Assembly (NCBI GenBank): GCA_937980205.1
Contig: CALJKW010000042.1
Coordinates: 62,001-126,000 of the forward strand
Source of the DNA: an uncultured Myxococcales bacterium
Lineage (GTDB): Bacteria; Myxococcota; Myxococcia; Myxococcales; Myxococcaceae
DNA length: 64,000 nt
Direction of reading: 5' to 3'
Shown: in pieces, positions 1 to 9,893 of the stretch
Numbering within the stretch: position 1 is the first letter of the stretch
Layout of the letters: each line of letters begins with the position of its first letter
Program-made: the position numbers and the translations under genes
Notes under the pieces: model-generated
Seen by the model: only the letters and a program-made list of their open reading frames with translations
Database searches by the model: none
What the model was told of the DNA's origin: nothing

Positions 1-1097
1 ACTTCGCCTCGTTCAAGGGCCGCATCGAGCTGGTCCGCGTGCCGTACGTGCGGCGCTGGCGCGTCGAGCAGGAGATCTACGACGCGCAGGTGAATCAGAA
101 GACCGTCGGCAAGCACGTGGCGCCGCACGCGACGCGCGTGGCCGCGATGTGGGCGACGCTCACGCGGCTGAAGAAGCCGATCCCCGACCGGTACCCGCAG
201 GAGGTGCGCTCGCTGGTCGAGCGGCTGAGTCCGCTCGAGAAGCTGAAGCTCTACCAGGACGGCACGGCCCCCGATCGCCTCTCGCAGCAGCAGAGCAAGG
301 AGCTCAAGAAGCACCTCGCCGCGCTGTACGAAGAGTCCGACGCGTACCCGAACTTCGAGGGCCGCAGCGGCGCGTCCGCCCGCGAGATCAAGACGGCGCT
401 CTTCAACGCGGCGCAGAACCCCGATCACGACAGCCTGCACCCGCTCGCGGTGCTCAAGGAGCTCGCCGCGCTCTGCAAGGACAAGAGCGTCTACGAGTTC
501 CTGCAGCAGGAGGTCGTCGACGGCTACCACGACCACGAAGAGTTCGTGACGCTCGTCGAGGCCGAGTGGCTCGACGTCCTCGATCAAGAGGTGCGCGACT
601 CGATGGGGCTCGTCTCCGAGAAGCAGTACCAGGAGCTGTTCGAGCGCTACGTGCAGACCGTCTCGAGCTGGGTGAAGGGCGAGAAGGTGCAGAACAAGCT
701 CACCGGCGCGATGGAGAAGCCCGACGAGGGCCGCATGAGCGAGTTCGAGGGCTACGTGATGCCGAAGGGAGAAGACGCCGCCGAGTTCCGCCGCGGCCTC
801 ATCGCGAGCATCGGCGCCCACAAGATCGACAACCCGACGCTCGAGCTCGACTACTCGCGCATCTTCCCCGACCTGTTCCGCCGCCTGCGCGATCACTTCT
901 ACGAAGAGCGCAAGCGCACGCTGCGCAAGAACGTCGAGAACATCTTGAAGTACTTCTCGGACGAGAAGGGCACGCTGTCTTCGAAGGAGCAGGCCACGGT
1001 GCGCGCCACGCTCGACGCGATGGCGAAGAAGTACGGGTACACCGATGCGTCGGCGCGCGACGCCATCGTGTTCCTGATGCGCCAGCGGTACGCGTGA
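1..1097 (+). CDS. prkA: PrkA family serine protein kinase, C-terminal part (5' end outside window)
   Basis: The reading frame is open from the first bases of the window and ends at TGA 1095-1097, giving about 364 residues of a protein that usually has 640-690, so the N-terminal AAA+/P-loop half lies upstream. A GTG at 39 could mimic a start but sits inside conserved sequence (FKGRIELVRVPYVRRW), so I treat the gene as truncated by the window edge. The visible part is the typical C-terminal PrkA domain, rich in charged helices, ending RDAIVFLMRQRYA. PrkA proteins are serine kinases or AAA proteases linked to stress and nutrient responses in many bacteria; the target here is unknown. The last 35 bases of the gene are duplicated at 10696-10730, marking the edge of an inserted island. 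Confidence 0.85.
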   Translation, partial: FASFKGRIELVRVPYVRRWRVEQEIYDAQVNQKTVGKHVAPHATRVAAMWATLTRLKKPIPDRYPQEVRSLVERLSPLEKLKLYQDGTAPDRLSQQQSKELKKHLAALYEESDAYPNFEGRSGASAREIKTALFNAAQNPDHDSLHPLAVLKELAALCKDKSVYEFLQQEVVDGYHDHEEFVTLVEAEWLDVLDQEVRDSMGLVSEKQYQELFERYVQTVSSWVKGEKVQNKLTGAMEKPDEGRMSEFEGYVMPKGEDAAEFRRGLIASIGAHKIDNPTLELDYSRIFPDLFRRLRDHFYEERKRTLRKNVENILKYFSDEKGTLSSKEQATVRATLDAMAKKYGYTDASARDAIVFLMRQRYA

Positions 1098-1099
1098 GG
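1065..1099 (+). repeat. attL-like 35-bp direct repeat (end of prkA)
   Basis: This copy is the last 33 bases of the prkA coding sequence, including the TGA, plus two bases. It is identical over 35 bp to 10696-10730. In the 12 bases upstream the two copies match at 9 positions; two of the three changes are synonymous in the prkA frame and the third changes Ala to Val. That pattern is what two diverged alleles of the same coding end would show. Confidence 0.8.
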
Positions 1100-1122
1100 T
1101 CTGCAAGGAGTACAGCGGCGCC

Positions 1123-1151
1123 TTGACACGCTGCCCCCGCGATCCTGTACA
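1123..1151 (+). promoter_or_regulatory. Putative sigma70-type promoter for the rhs gene
   Basis: TTGACA at 1123-1128 is a perfect -35 consensus, followed after 17 bases by TGTACA at 1146-1151, a 3-of-6 match to the -10 consensus. It lies just downstream of the left repeat and about 40 bp upstream of the rhs start, so the cargo gene would have its own promoter inside the island. Confidence 0.45.
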
Positions 1152-1193
1152 AACCGCGAAATCTCGCAGCTCACAGCTTCCGGGGGAGGCTCG

Positions 1194-4100
1194 ATGATGC
1201 GGTGTGAAGGCCGACGCAGCGGCAGCTCAACCTGGCGTACCGCTCTCATCACGCTGCTCGTGGCGGGAGGTTGTCGCCCCCCCACCGACATCGCGGTAGT
1301 CGGCCCCGCCGGGGGCTCGGCAACGTTCAAGGCCGCCGAAGGCGAGCTCACCCTCGATGTACCTGCAGGTGGCCTGGCAGAACCGACCGAGGTCAGCATC
1401 AAGGCTAAAGGCCCGGCGATCATCGGCAACGTCGTGGAGCTCGGACCCGATGGGCTGCGCTTCGATGAGCCGGTGAAGCTGCGAGCGCGGGTGAAATTGA
1501 GCCCGGCTGTCGAAGAGGCGCTCGGCTCGCGGTTGACCTGGGCGCGTCGTGTGGACGGGCGCTGGGAAACGCTCGAAAGCTCGGCGACCCTGAACGCCGA
1601 AGAGCTCGAGCTGACGGCAAAGACGTCGCACTTCTCGACCTACGCGCTCATCACCGAGTGTCGAGCGAGCGGCACGGGAAACACATTCCCGGTTCCATGC
1701 CCGGCGCTTGGCGACCTGATCGTTTCGACCGCCACCGCCGTCACCCTCGACGCTCGCGCGGGCGCCGCAGGCGTTGTCGTGCGCCTTCAGAAAGCGACCG
1801 GTTCGACGCAGCTCACCGTGTCGGGTCTCACTTCGGGTCAAACGTACTTCGTGTACGTCGACGGGTTCGCGACGCCTTTGCCGCGCGTTGCGAGCTCTTC
1901 CGGAGAAATCACGTTCCCTCAGGACCTGACCACCGACCACGTGGTGGTGCTGCAGAAGCAAGCGGGTGGAATGGCGCTGAGCTCGGCGACTTGCGCGCAG
2001 GTTGGGACGTTTGACGCAGCCACCGCGACGTGTCGGCTCAACAAGGACATCGCGTTCGGCGTCTCGGTGGAGCAGGGCCCCTTCACGCTCGACTGCGGTG
2101 CGCATTCTATCGGCTCGCTCACGGCTGCTGCGGCCGTGGGCATTCTGGTCTCGAACCGAAACGACGTCCGCGTGCGAGGGTGCCGCGTTCTCAATGCTCA
2201 GGTTGGCCTGGTGGCGTCGTCGTCCTCTCGGACGAAAGTCGAGAGCACGACGTTCTCGATGGCAAGCGGCTCCGAGGGCGACACGGCCGTGTTGCTGCAC
2301 GGCGGACTGGACGTCGCCGTGACCGCCGTCAACGCGACCCGCTACGCGACCGGGTTGGAGGCGCGGCAGGGTGCGAATCTCACCGCGAAAGAGCTCAGCG
2401 TTGCGCCGACGTTTGCCGGCGTGAGGCTCAGACACCAGTCCAACGCCCAACTCGAAGACGTTCGCGTCGACGGGTCTGCGAGGCTGCCGAACCGTGCTCC
2501 GTTGGCCGGCGTCCTCGTCGAGGCAGGCACGAACGGTCGAGTCAACGGCCTCGACGCTGCTGCGCTCGATGGTTTCTCGTTCGGGGTTCGCGTCGCAGAT
2601 GCTGTCGCCACAATCAGCCACGCCCGCGTCAGCGGAGCGCAGGTCGGAGTGACGCTGTCGGCTACGCAGGCCAGCACCCTGCAAGACTCGGTCGTCACCG
2701 CGAACGGAATTGGTCTGACGCTGTCGGGCCAGCACCGCGTCTTCCACAACAACGTCTTCGGGAACGGAGCGCTTCAGGTCCAAGCCACCGGCACCCTCGA
2801 GCTCTCGAGCGCCGAGCAGGAGGGAAACTACTGGGGTCGCAGCTGCCCAGGAGCACTCTTCCTCGCCGGCACGGATTCGAGCTCCGCGACTGTCACCGAC
2901 AGCTTCCCCTTCTCTCAGCTCAACGGCTGGAGCGCGGGCGCGACGAAGGGCTGCGAGCTCGGTCCGCCAACTCTCACGGCGCCGGTCAGCGGGACCGCGA
3001 CCAGAGAGTCGCGTCCGCAGGTGCGCGGAACCGCCGCTCCGGGAGCAACAGTGTCTCTGTGGGAGGTCGGCGTGCAGATAGGCGCCGCCACGGCTTCGCC
3101 GACCGGCGTGTTCACCGTGCAGCCGTCCGCGCCGCTGAGTGAAGGGCTGCACACACTCACTGCTGTCGCAGTCCTCGCGGGCAGGTCGTCCCGACCCTCT
3201 GCGCCGCTCCGTTTGCGAGTCGACTCGGCGCCTCCATCGGTGCCGGTGATTCTCGTCCCCGAAACCGGGATGACGTTCGCGGATGCGAGCCCTTCCGTGG
3301 CAGGGACCGCCGAGCCCGGGACCTGGATCTCCGTGTTCGAGGGCGCACAGCTCGTCGGCCAAGGAGCAACGTCCGCGTCGGGCCGCTTTGACGTCAGCCC
3401 GACGAAGCCGTTCGCGCCGGGCCAGCACGCCGTTCGGGCGCGCGCCCGGGACGCCGCAGGAAACCAGTCCGCGCTGAGCGCCGCGGTCTCCTTCTCGGTC
3501 ATGTCGATGGGCGCAGGCGTGGCGCAGCTCGCGGGTTCCCGAGGTCGACTCATGCTGCGCGCTCTCTCTCACGGGCCGAATCCCTTCAGGCCTGGCGTCA
3601 GAGCCAACGTGCTGACAGTCTCCGGTGACATTGCGCCTGCCGCCGAATCCGCCGGCGCCAACTTCACGCTGCACGTCCGGCGCGCCTTCCGGCTCGCTGG
3701 AGCCGCGCAGCCCGTTGCACTGACGACCACCGTCGGCGCGGCCTCCGTCGCGCCTTTCTCGGCGCAGTCGAGCTGGGACGGCCGCAACGCCGCGGGAGCT
3801 CTCGTGGCTCCCGGTACGTACATCGCAGTCACGCAGTTGGCGCTCACCCGGGGCGCGGTCGCCGCGTGTCCCACGCCGTTCGCGACGCCGAACGCTGCCT
3901 GCGTCGTGGACATGAGCCCCCAGCTCTACGGGACGGTCACCATGTCCTCGCCAACCGCGCTCGAGGAGTGCAACGGAAAGGACGACGACGGCGACGAGAT
4001 CGTGGACGAGGGCTGCGGCTACGGCTGCATGGGCTGGGCGAGCGAGGTGCGCGGCGAGGCTTGCGAGGAGCGGATGCCCTTCGGCCTATTCGACACGGTC

Positions 4101-7100
4101 GAGGGCGGCGGGCTGTTCGGGCCGGTCAATGACTTCGTGTCGCCCGCTCCGGGCCCGATGGTGACGTTCACCCGGACGTGGTCCTCGGGCCTGGCTTTCA
4201 CGCACGCGCTCCGCGGTCACGGCCCCATGGGGCACGGCTGGACGCACGTGTGGAACGAACGCGCGCTCCCCGAGGGAGCTCCCGACGGAAGTGACGTGCT
4301 CCTGTACCGAGGCGACGGCGGCGTCGACCGCTTCCGCAACGTCGGCGCGGCGCAGTGGCTGTCGCCGCGCCGAGCTAGGCGCCACCTCAAGCTGACGGGT
4401 GGGCAGTATGAGGTCATCAAGGAAGACGGCAGCTCGTGGTTCTTCGACGTCGCCTCCGGCAAACTCATGCGCGTCGCCAACCCTGGCGGCTTGCAGGCCA
4501 CGCTGACGTACTACGGCGCGGGGGCTGCGCCTTGCACCGCTGCTGACGGTCCTGCCGGAGAGCTGTGTCGAATCGACTTCCCGTGTGGGCGCACCCTTCG
4601 GCTCTGGTACGAGAGCTCGCCCGAGGGCTCGGGTCACGTCATCGAGCGCGTCACCTGGGGGCCGAACGAGTTCAACGACGCGATGGTGACGTTCCGGTGG
4701 AGCGCTCAGGGCTTTCCGCCGCGGGCGGTTCTCTCGGTCGCGACCTATCGGGACTTAAGCGAGGTGACGTACCACTACGACCAGGTCGGCGAGACGGTGT
4801 TTCTCGGCAGCATCATCGATGAGGACGGCTTCGAAGCAGAGACTCTGAAGTACGACGATCTCGGCCGCGTGTCGCGAGTGTCCACGAGGATGCAGAGCCT
4901 CGTCCCCACGTACTCTCCGGGGAGGACCCGCATCGACGACGACCTCAACGGTGGGTGCTGGAACGTCGAGCTCTTGCGCGACGCTCCGGCTGGCATCACG
5001 GCCCCCGGCGGCTGCGACTTCGTGTCCCGCGGAGTCGCTCAACGCGGGTGGAGTGAGAACCTCGACGACGTGCTGTTCACTCGCAGTCAACGCGAGATCA
5101 TCACGACGTATAGCTGGGATGTCGCTGGGGTGGTCCGCTCGATCGCGAACGACGACGATCTGTCCGCGGAAACGGTTCCGCCTCCGGCGGACGATGTCCG
5201 TGTCGTCGAGTTCACGAATCACCCGCTATTGGACGTGCACACGAGTGCGTGCCATCGCAGCGTCCTGTCCGGCAGCGCGCGGCACTGCACTGTCTGGGAC
5301 TTCGACGCCACGCCGGCTTGCGTGCCGTTGTCGTCTTGCACCGACCCGAGCCAGTTCAATCAGTCCCCGACGCTGCTGCCGTACCGCACGATCGAGATGG
5401 GTTTGACGAAGGACATCGCCGGTACGACTCAGCCCTTCCAGCACGTCACGAGCACCACCTATGACTCGGTCGGCCGACTGAGCTCCATCGACGGTCCGCG
5501 CTCGGACGTTACCGATGTGACGTCTCTGCGCTACTGGAGCAACACCGACCCGGCCGACCGTTGCGGTCGACCGCGGACCATCACGACCCGGGCGGACGGC
5601 GTCGATCTGATCACGTTCCATTCGGCGTACAACCGTCTCGGTCAGGCGACCGCAACGACAGATTCCAACGGCCACCAGACCCTGGCAGGTTTTGACGCTC
5701 GCGGCAGGCAGACGAGCGGCTCGGGCCCGAACGGCGAGACCGCGCTCGCGAGCTACACCCCGACGGGCCAGCCGCTGACGAACCGGAACATCTCCGGCAC
5801 CGCGTACACGTACCATCACGGCGCCAACGCGCTCGTCGACACAGTGTACAAGCGGCCTTCGGTCGGCTCCGGCACGTACACCGACCGCGTCGACCTGGTC
5901 TTCGACGCGGCGAACCGCGTGCAGCGGCAGGTGTCCAGCGCGCGGCTCTCGGGCATCGACGTGCCGGCAGACGCGTGGAGCCACACGTACGACAATTGGG
6001 GACGCCCCAAGAGCGTCGGCAAGCACCGCAGCAGCGCGCTCACGGCGACCTCCAGCACGACCTACAGTTATTCCGCCGACAGCCACGTGACCGGAATCGC
6101 CGACGACAACCACTCGAGCGAGAACATCCGCTACGGCATCGACGCACTCGGCCGCGTCAGCGGCGCCGAGGCGTTGCGGGAAGGCTCGTTCCAGCAGATG
6201 ACGAGCTTTGGCTACGACTTTCACAGCAACCTGCGGCGCCTGACCGATGCCGAAGGGCGCGAGCTCACGCAACTGGTGGATGACCTCGGCCGGGTGCTGG
6301 AGCAGACGGCGCCGGACACCGGCACGACGCGGTTCGAGTACAACGAGGCCGGCGCGGTGGTGAAGAGTGTGGCGGCCGACGGAGTGCTCGCTTCGCTGTC
6401 CTACGACGCCGCAGGTCGGACGACGCACACGTCCGTGCCAGGCATCGAGCTCGTCTCGACGTACGACACTTCGAGCGCTCCGAGCCTCGTCGACTGCCGG
6501 ACGCAACAGCTGGTGCTGCTCCAGAACCTGACCGGCCGACTCGCGCGCCTCGATGACACCAGCGGCACGACGTGGCACAGCTATGACTTGTACGGCCGCC
6601 CGGTGCTCAAGGCGCGTCGGAATTCGTGGGAGACATGCCTGCGCGTCACCCGCTGGACGTACGACAACCAGGGACGCTTGACGTCGATGGTGTATCCGAC
6701 CGGCCGAACGGTCACGTACGGCTACAGCTCGGAGGACGCCGATCAGCTCGCGACCGTTTCGGTGACGTTCAACGGAAGCCCCGTCGCCGTGATCCACGCG
6801 GTTCACCCGCACGTCTTCGGCGGCGCGCGCCAGTGGACGTTCGGCAACGGCCTCATCGCGAACATCGACCGACACCTCGACCGCGAGGTGAAGGCGGTTT
6901 CGCTTCGGGCGAGCGGCGCGTTACTGCAACACCAGCTCATCGACGTCGCCGACCGGGACGGAGTGGGGAACGTGCTCGCGATTCACGACCTCGTGACGCC
7001 GGGGCTCACCGAGAGCTTCTCGTACGATTTCTTGAATCGGCTGAAGACCGCGCAGCACGCGACGCCTGCGCTCGGCCTCGCGTACGGGCAGGTGAGCTAC

Positions 7101-8558
7101 ACCTACGGCAGCGACGAAGGCCAGAACCGGTACAGCGTGACGCGCGACGGGGTGCTGAGCTCATACACGTATGCGCCGGGAACCAGCCGGCTCGCCACCG
7201 CTGGGGCGACGACCTACGGGCACGACCAGCGCGGCAACGTGAACAGTGTGAATTCAGGCTCAGGTCCCGTCACTGTGCAGCACGACGCTTTGGGAAGGCT
7301 GACGGCGTACGGTCCGACGCAGTACCAGTACGACGCGAGCGGCGTCCGCGTTCGCAAGGGCCCGGCCCCTTTCACTGACTTCTACTACTCGGGCGCCGAG
7401 CTGCTTGCGGAGGTTGGGCCATACTCGGCGCTGCCGGCGTCGATGAAGGAGTACGTGTACTTCGAGGGCCGGCCCGTCGCGATGGTCGAGTCGACGCTGA
7501 ACGCGAACGGCACGACGACGGACCTGGACATCTTCTACATTCACACCGACCAGCTGGGCGCGCCGGTGCTGATGACCGATGCGTCGCGCGCCGTCGTATG
7601 GCGCGCGGAGTACGAGCCGTTCGGCCGCCAGGCAGTGGCGCCGGCCAGCACGAAGACGCTGCGGCTCGCGTTCCCCGGCCAGTACGTCGATGTCGAGAGC
7701 GGGCTCCATTACAACTGGCTGCGCTACTACAGCCCGGTGACGGGCAGGTACTTCGAGCCGGACTTCGGAGTGCGCGGTCACATTACCCCGTACGGCTACG
7801 CGGACCTGTCTCCCCAGCGCCTGACGGATCCGATGGGCGCATTCCCCGTGTTCAGTGCGGGCTGGACGACGCCGAACCTGCTCAAGGTACTGAACGCGAC
7901 GATCACCGCGGGTGCTCTGAACGCCGGCGCGCCTTTCCGCAACGCTGGCCGCTGGGCATCGGTAGGCGCCGTTTCGGTCGCGGTGTGGATCCCATACGCC
8001 GTGGTCGCCAAGGCGGTCGCGCCGCTTCTCTCCATCTTCGGGAACATCGCGCTCGTGGTGAACGCAGTCGCGGCGTTCACCAACTCGACGATGATGCCCT
8101 CACTGATGAGTACGCGGCTACCGGCCGCTGGCTTTCGGCCGCTCTTCGTGACGCCGACGAGTTGGATGTGCGCGGCGTTCCCTGGAACGTGTCGCGGGGG
8201 GCTGCAAGCACACTGCGGAGCAGTGCCATTCCTCGACTGCTTCGGCGGCACCGTCACGATGTGTCCGAGTGTGCTCGGCTGCGACGCCGCGCCCACCGTT
8301 TTCGGGGCCCTATTCGGTCTCTTCGGGAGCAACCCGTTTGCGACCTGCGTTCTCGGGCACGAAGCGGGACACACCTGCGGCGCTCCGCCAGGCGTTAGCG
8401 GCGCATTTCCGGAGATCCTCGCAGATGACGCATCCCAAGCTGTCTTCGGGACAGGAGCCGCAAGTGGGGCTGGTTGCCGATCGTTCTTCGCGCCTGCCGG
8501 GTTCACTGCGGCGCAGCCGCTCTCGAGCCCAGGACTCTTCGGGTTTACGCCGCCATGA
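1194..8558 (+). CDS. Rhs/YD-repeat lipoprotein with beta-helix, Ig-like, MopE-type and C-terminal HEAGH domains
   Basis: A 2454-residue surface protein. A lipoprotein signal (LITLLVAGGC) is followed by a ZU5-like sheet (about 35-120), a right-handed beta-helix-like region (about 280-590), Ig-like repeats (about 595-800), a FlgD-like segment, a MopE-type Ca/metal motif EECNGKDDDGDEIVDEGC (about 923-940), an Rhs entry domain (from about 950), YD repeats (about 1040-2150) and the Rhs core (YVDVESGLHYNWLRYYSP, ending DPMG near 2215). After DPMG comes a 239-residue unique tip with two hydrophobic stretches and HEAGH (2389-2393), a zincin-type motif. Rhs shells enclose toxic or effector tips, so a polymorphic toxin or surface effector role is likely. 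The Shine-Dalgarno sequence GGGGGAGG at 1182-1189 fits ATG 1197 as well as ATG 1194. The downstream gene overlaps by 4 bp. Confidence 0.85.
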   Translation: MMRCEGRRSGSSTWRTALITLLVAGGCRPPTDIAVVGPAGGSATFKAAEGELTLDVPAGGLAEPTEVSIKAKGPAIIGNVVELGPDGLRFDEPVKLRARVKLSPAVEEALGSRLTWARRVDGRWETLESSATLNAEELELTAKTSHFSTYALITECRASGTGNTFPVPCPALGDLIVSTATAVTLDARAGAAGVVVRLQKATGSTQLTVSGLTSGQTYFVYVDGFATPLPRVASSSGEITFPQDLTTDHVVVLQKQAGGMALSSATCAQVGTFDAATATCRLNKDIAFGVSVEQGPFTLDCGAHSIGSLTAAAAVGILVSNRNDVRVRGCRVLNAQVGLVASSSSRTKVESTTFSMASGSEGDTAVLLHGGLDVAVTAVNATRYATGLEARQGANLTAKELSVAPTFAGVRLRHQSNAQLEDVRVDGSARLPNRAPLAGVLVEAGTNGRVNGLDAAALDGFSFGVRVADAVATISHARVSGAQVGVTLSATQASTLQDSVVTANGIGLTLSGQHRVFHNNVFGNGALQVQATGTLELSSAEQEGNYWGRSCPGALFLAGTDSSSATVTDSFPFSQLNGWSAGATKGCELGPPTLTAPVSGTATRESRPQVRGTAAPGATVSLWEVGVQIGAATASPTGVFTVQPSAPLSEGLHTLTAVAVLAGRSSRPSAPLRLRVDSAPPSVPVILVPETGMTFADASPSVAGTAEPGTWISVFEGAQLVGQGATSASGRFDVSPTKPFAPGQHAVRARARDAAGNQSALSAAVSFSVMSMGAGVAQLAGSRGRLMLRALSHGPNPFRPGVRANVLTVSGDIAPAAESAGANFTLHVRRAFRLAGAAQPVALTTTVGAASVAPFSAQSSWDGRNAAGALVAPGTYIAVTQLALTRGAVAACPTPFATPNAACVVDMSPQLYGTVTMSSPTALEECNGKDDDGDEIVDEGCGYGCMGWASEVRGEACEERMPFGLFDTVEGGGLFGPVNDFVSPAPGPMVTFTRTWSSGLAFTHALRGHGPMGHGWTHVWNERALPEGAPDGSDVLLYRGDGGVDRFRNVGAAQWLSPRRARRHLKLTGGQYEVIKEDGSSWFFDVASGKLMRVANPGGLQATLTYYGAGAAPCTAADGPAGELCRIDFPCGRTLRLWYESSPEGSGHVIERVTWGPNEFNDAMVTFRWSAQGFPPRAVLSVATYRDLSEVTYHYDQVGETVFLGSIIDEDGFEAETLKYDDLGRVSRVSTRMQSLVPTYSPGRTRIDDDLNGGCWNVELLRDAPAGITAPGGCDFVSRGVAQRGWSENLDDVLFTRSQREIITTYSWDVAGVVRSIANDDDLSAETVPPPADDVRVVEFTNHPLLDVHTSACHRSVLSGSARHCTVWDFDATPACVPLSSCTDPSQFNQSPTLLPYRTIEMGLTKDIAGTTQPFQHVTSTTYDSVGRLSSIDGPRSDVTDVTSLRYWSNTDPADRCGRPRTITTRADGVDLITFHSAYNRLGQATATTDSNGHQTLAGFDARGRQTSGSGPNGETALASYTPTGQPLTNRNISGTAYTYHHGANALVDTVYKRPSVGSGTYTDRVDLVFDAANRVQRQVSSARLSGIDVPADAWSHTYDNWGRPKSVGKHRSSALTATSSTTYSYSADSHVTGIADDNHSSENIRYGIDALGRVSGAEALREGSFQQMTSFGYDFHSNLRRLTDAEGRELTQLVDDLGRVLEQTAPDTGTTRFEYNEAGAVVKSVAADGVLASLSYDAAGRTTHTSVPGIELVSTYDTSSAPSLVDCRTQQLVLLQNLTGRLARLDDTSGTTWHSYDLYGRPVLKARRNSWETCLRVTRWTYDNQGRLTSMVYPTGRTVTYGYSSEDADQLATVSVTFNGSPVAVIHAVHPHVFGGARQWTFGNGLIANIDRHLDREVKAVSLRASGALLQHQLIDVADRDGVGNVLAIHDLVTPGLTESFSYDFLNRLKTAQHATPALGLAYGQVSYTYGSDEGQNRYSVTRDGVLSSYTYAPGTSRLATAGATTYGHDQRGNVNSVNSGSGPVTVQHDALGRLTAYGPTQYQYDASGVRVRKGPAPFTDFYYSGAELLAEVGPYSALPASMKEYVYFEGRPVAMVESTLNANGTTTDLDIFYIHTDQLGAPVLMTDASRAVVWRAEYEPFGRQAVAPASTKTLRLAFPGQYVDVESGLHYNWLRYYSPVTGRYFEPDFGVRGHITPYGYADLSPQRLTDPMGAFPVFSAGWTTPNLLKVLNATITAGALNAGAPFRNAGRWASVGAVSVAVWIPYAVVAKAVAPLLSIFGNIALVVNAVAAFTNSTMMPSLMSTRLPAAGFRPLFVTPTSWMCAAFPGTCRGGLQAHCGAVPFLDCFGGTVTMCPSVLGCDAAPTVFGALFGLFGSNPFATCVLGHEAGHTCGAPPGVSGAFPEILADDASQAVFGTGAASGAGCRSFFAPAGFTAAQPLSSPGLFGFTPP

Positions 8559-9796
8559 TCACGAAACCTCGCCACGCGACGGCCGGTCTAAACATCCTTG
8601 CTGCAGTGTGCTTGTCCGCATGTCCCAACCCGAACGAGATTTCCGGGTTCCGCGAACCTCCGGTCATCGCACATGAAGGCGGCACTTGGGTGACCTGCTT
8701 CATCTCTCCCTTGAAGTGTGAGGGATGCTCGCACGTTTCATGTTCCCGCCGTGCGGGCGCGAACTGGATTACGGACACGGTTCCACGAACCGGGGTCGAC
8801 GTGACGTATGAAGACTTCACGCAGTTCAAAGCGCGCGACTCGGTCTTCTTCGACCGAATGCAGAACTTCCGTGGATGTGCGCGTTCATTCCACGCCGACG
8901 CGGGCTGGACGACGGAGATGCTGACCGATGTTTCTGCGCCGGTTTGGGGAAAATGTGCCGCCGTCTCCGAGACCGTCTCGGGGACGCTCCGGGCTCTCGT
9001 CGTAAATAACTGGTTGACGGGCTCACTCCTCGCGCCAGCATCGACGAACCCGCCCGTCGCGCTGCAAACGCTCGGCTCCACCGGTGCATGGACCGTCGAG
9101 TCGTTTCCTGCGACCTGCAAGAGGAACGGACGTGACGAGGGGTTCGGGGGAGCGATGTGCGGCGTGTACGCCGAAAGGTGCAGCACCGCTCTTCTCGATC
9201 GATCTAACGGCGAGACGATGGTCATTTACGAGACGTTCGATTGCGGGCTCGTGGTGGGGCGGAGGCGTGGCGCCGAGCCGTGGACGTTCCGCGAGACGCC
9301 AGCCTCGAACAGCTTGAGAACGTTGGTGCAGTCGAACGATGTTGCGCCGTCCGCAGACTTCGCAGCAGTCGAGAGCGGAGGAACCGTCTTCGTGATGTGG
9401 CGTACCGCCGAAGGTGACCTCCTCCTCGGAAAGGTGGATGACGCCTCGGGCGAAGTCGCCTCGGTCAAGACGCTCGTCGAGCGCGACTTCCACGACGGCT
9501 CGATGGTCGCCGATGCTCGCGGTATTCACGTGGCCGTCACGCACGTCGATGATCGTTCCCTCGAGGTCATCGACCTCGACTCGGCGGGCAACGAGGTCGC
9601 CCGCCAGACCATCGTGGGTGAGCGGGCCTACATGCCGGCGATTGCCTCAGACGGCGCGGGCGGACTGGCGATCGCATTCAACGACCCGGGCCCCAGACCG
9701 TTGCCCAAGGACTTCAACTGGCCTCTGCGAGTCGCCCTACGTTCTCCAGCTGGTGACTGGACGGTGGAGCTCGTCGACACGTTCGTCATCAAATGA
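8555..9796 (+). CDS. Putative lipoprotein translationally coupled to the Rhs protein
   Basis: A 413-residue protein starting at ATG 8555, which overlaps the rhs stop codon (ATGA). The N-terminus has a lipoprotein signal with lipobox CLSAC (Cys 23). A Cys-rich stretch follows (CFISPLKCEGCSHVSC), then repeated short beta-strand segments such as VFVMWRTAEGDLLLGKVDD that suggest a BNR/propeller-like fold. I do not recognise a family. The 4-bp overlap implies co-production with the Rhs protein, so it could be an outer-membrane partner, an anchoring factor or an immunity protein; nothing in the sequence decides between these. Codon use is more AT-tolerant (AAA, AAT) than in the flanking chromosome. 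Confidence 0.75.
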   Translation: MITKPRHATAGLNILAAVCLSACPNPNEISGFREPPVIAHEGGTWVTCFISPLKCEGCSHVSCSRRAGANWITDTVPRTGVDVTYEDFTQFKARDSVFFDRMQNFRGCARSFHADAGWTTEMLTDVSAPVWGKCAAVSETVSGTLRALVVNNWLTGSLLAPASTNPPVALQTLGSTGAWTVESFPATCKRNGRDEGFGGAMCGVYAERCSTALLDRSNGETMVIYETFDCGLVVGRRRGAEPWTFRETPASNSLRTLVQSNDVAPSADFAAVESGGTVFVMWRTAEGDLLLGKVDDASGEVASVKTLVERDFHDGSMVADARGIHVAVTHVDDRSLEVIDLDSAGNEVARQTIVGERAYMPAIASDGAGGLAIAFNDPGPRPLPKDFNWPLRVALRSPAGDWTVELVDTFVIK

Positions 9797-9893
9797 TCGC
9801 TGCCGCCGACTGGCCCGGCATGACGAACGAAAGCAGTCCTTGCGGTCGACTTCGGCAACAGGCGTGGACATCGCTCTTGCGTGAACCGCACTG

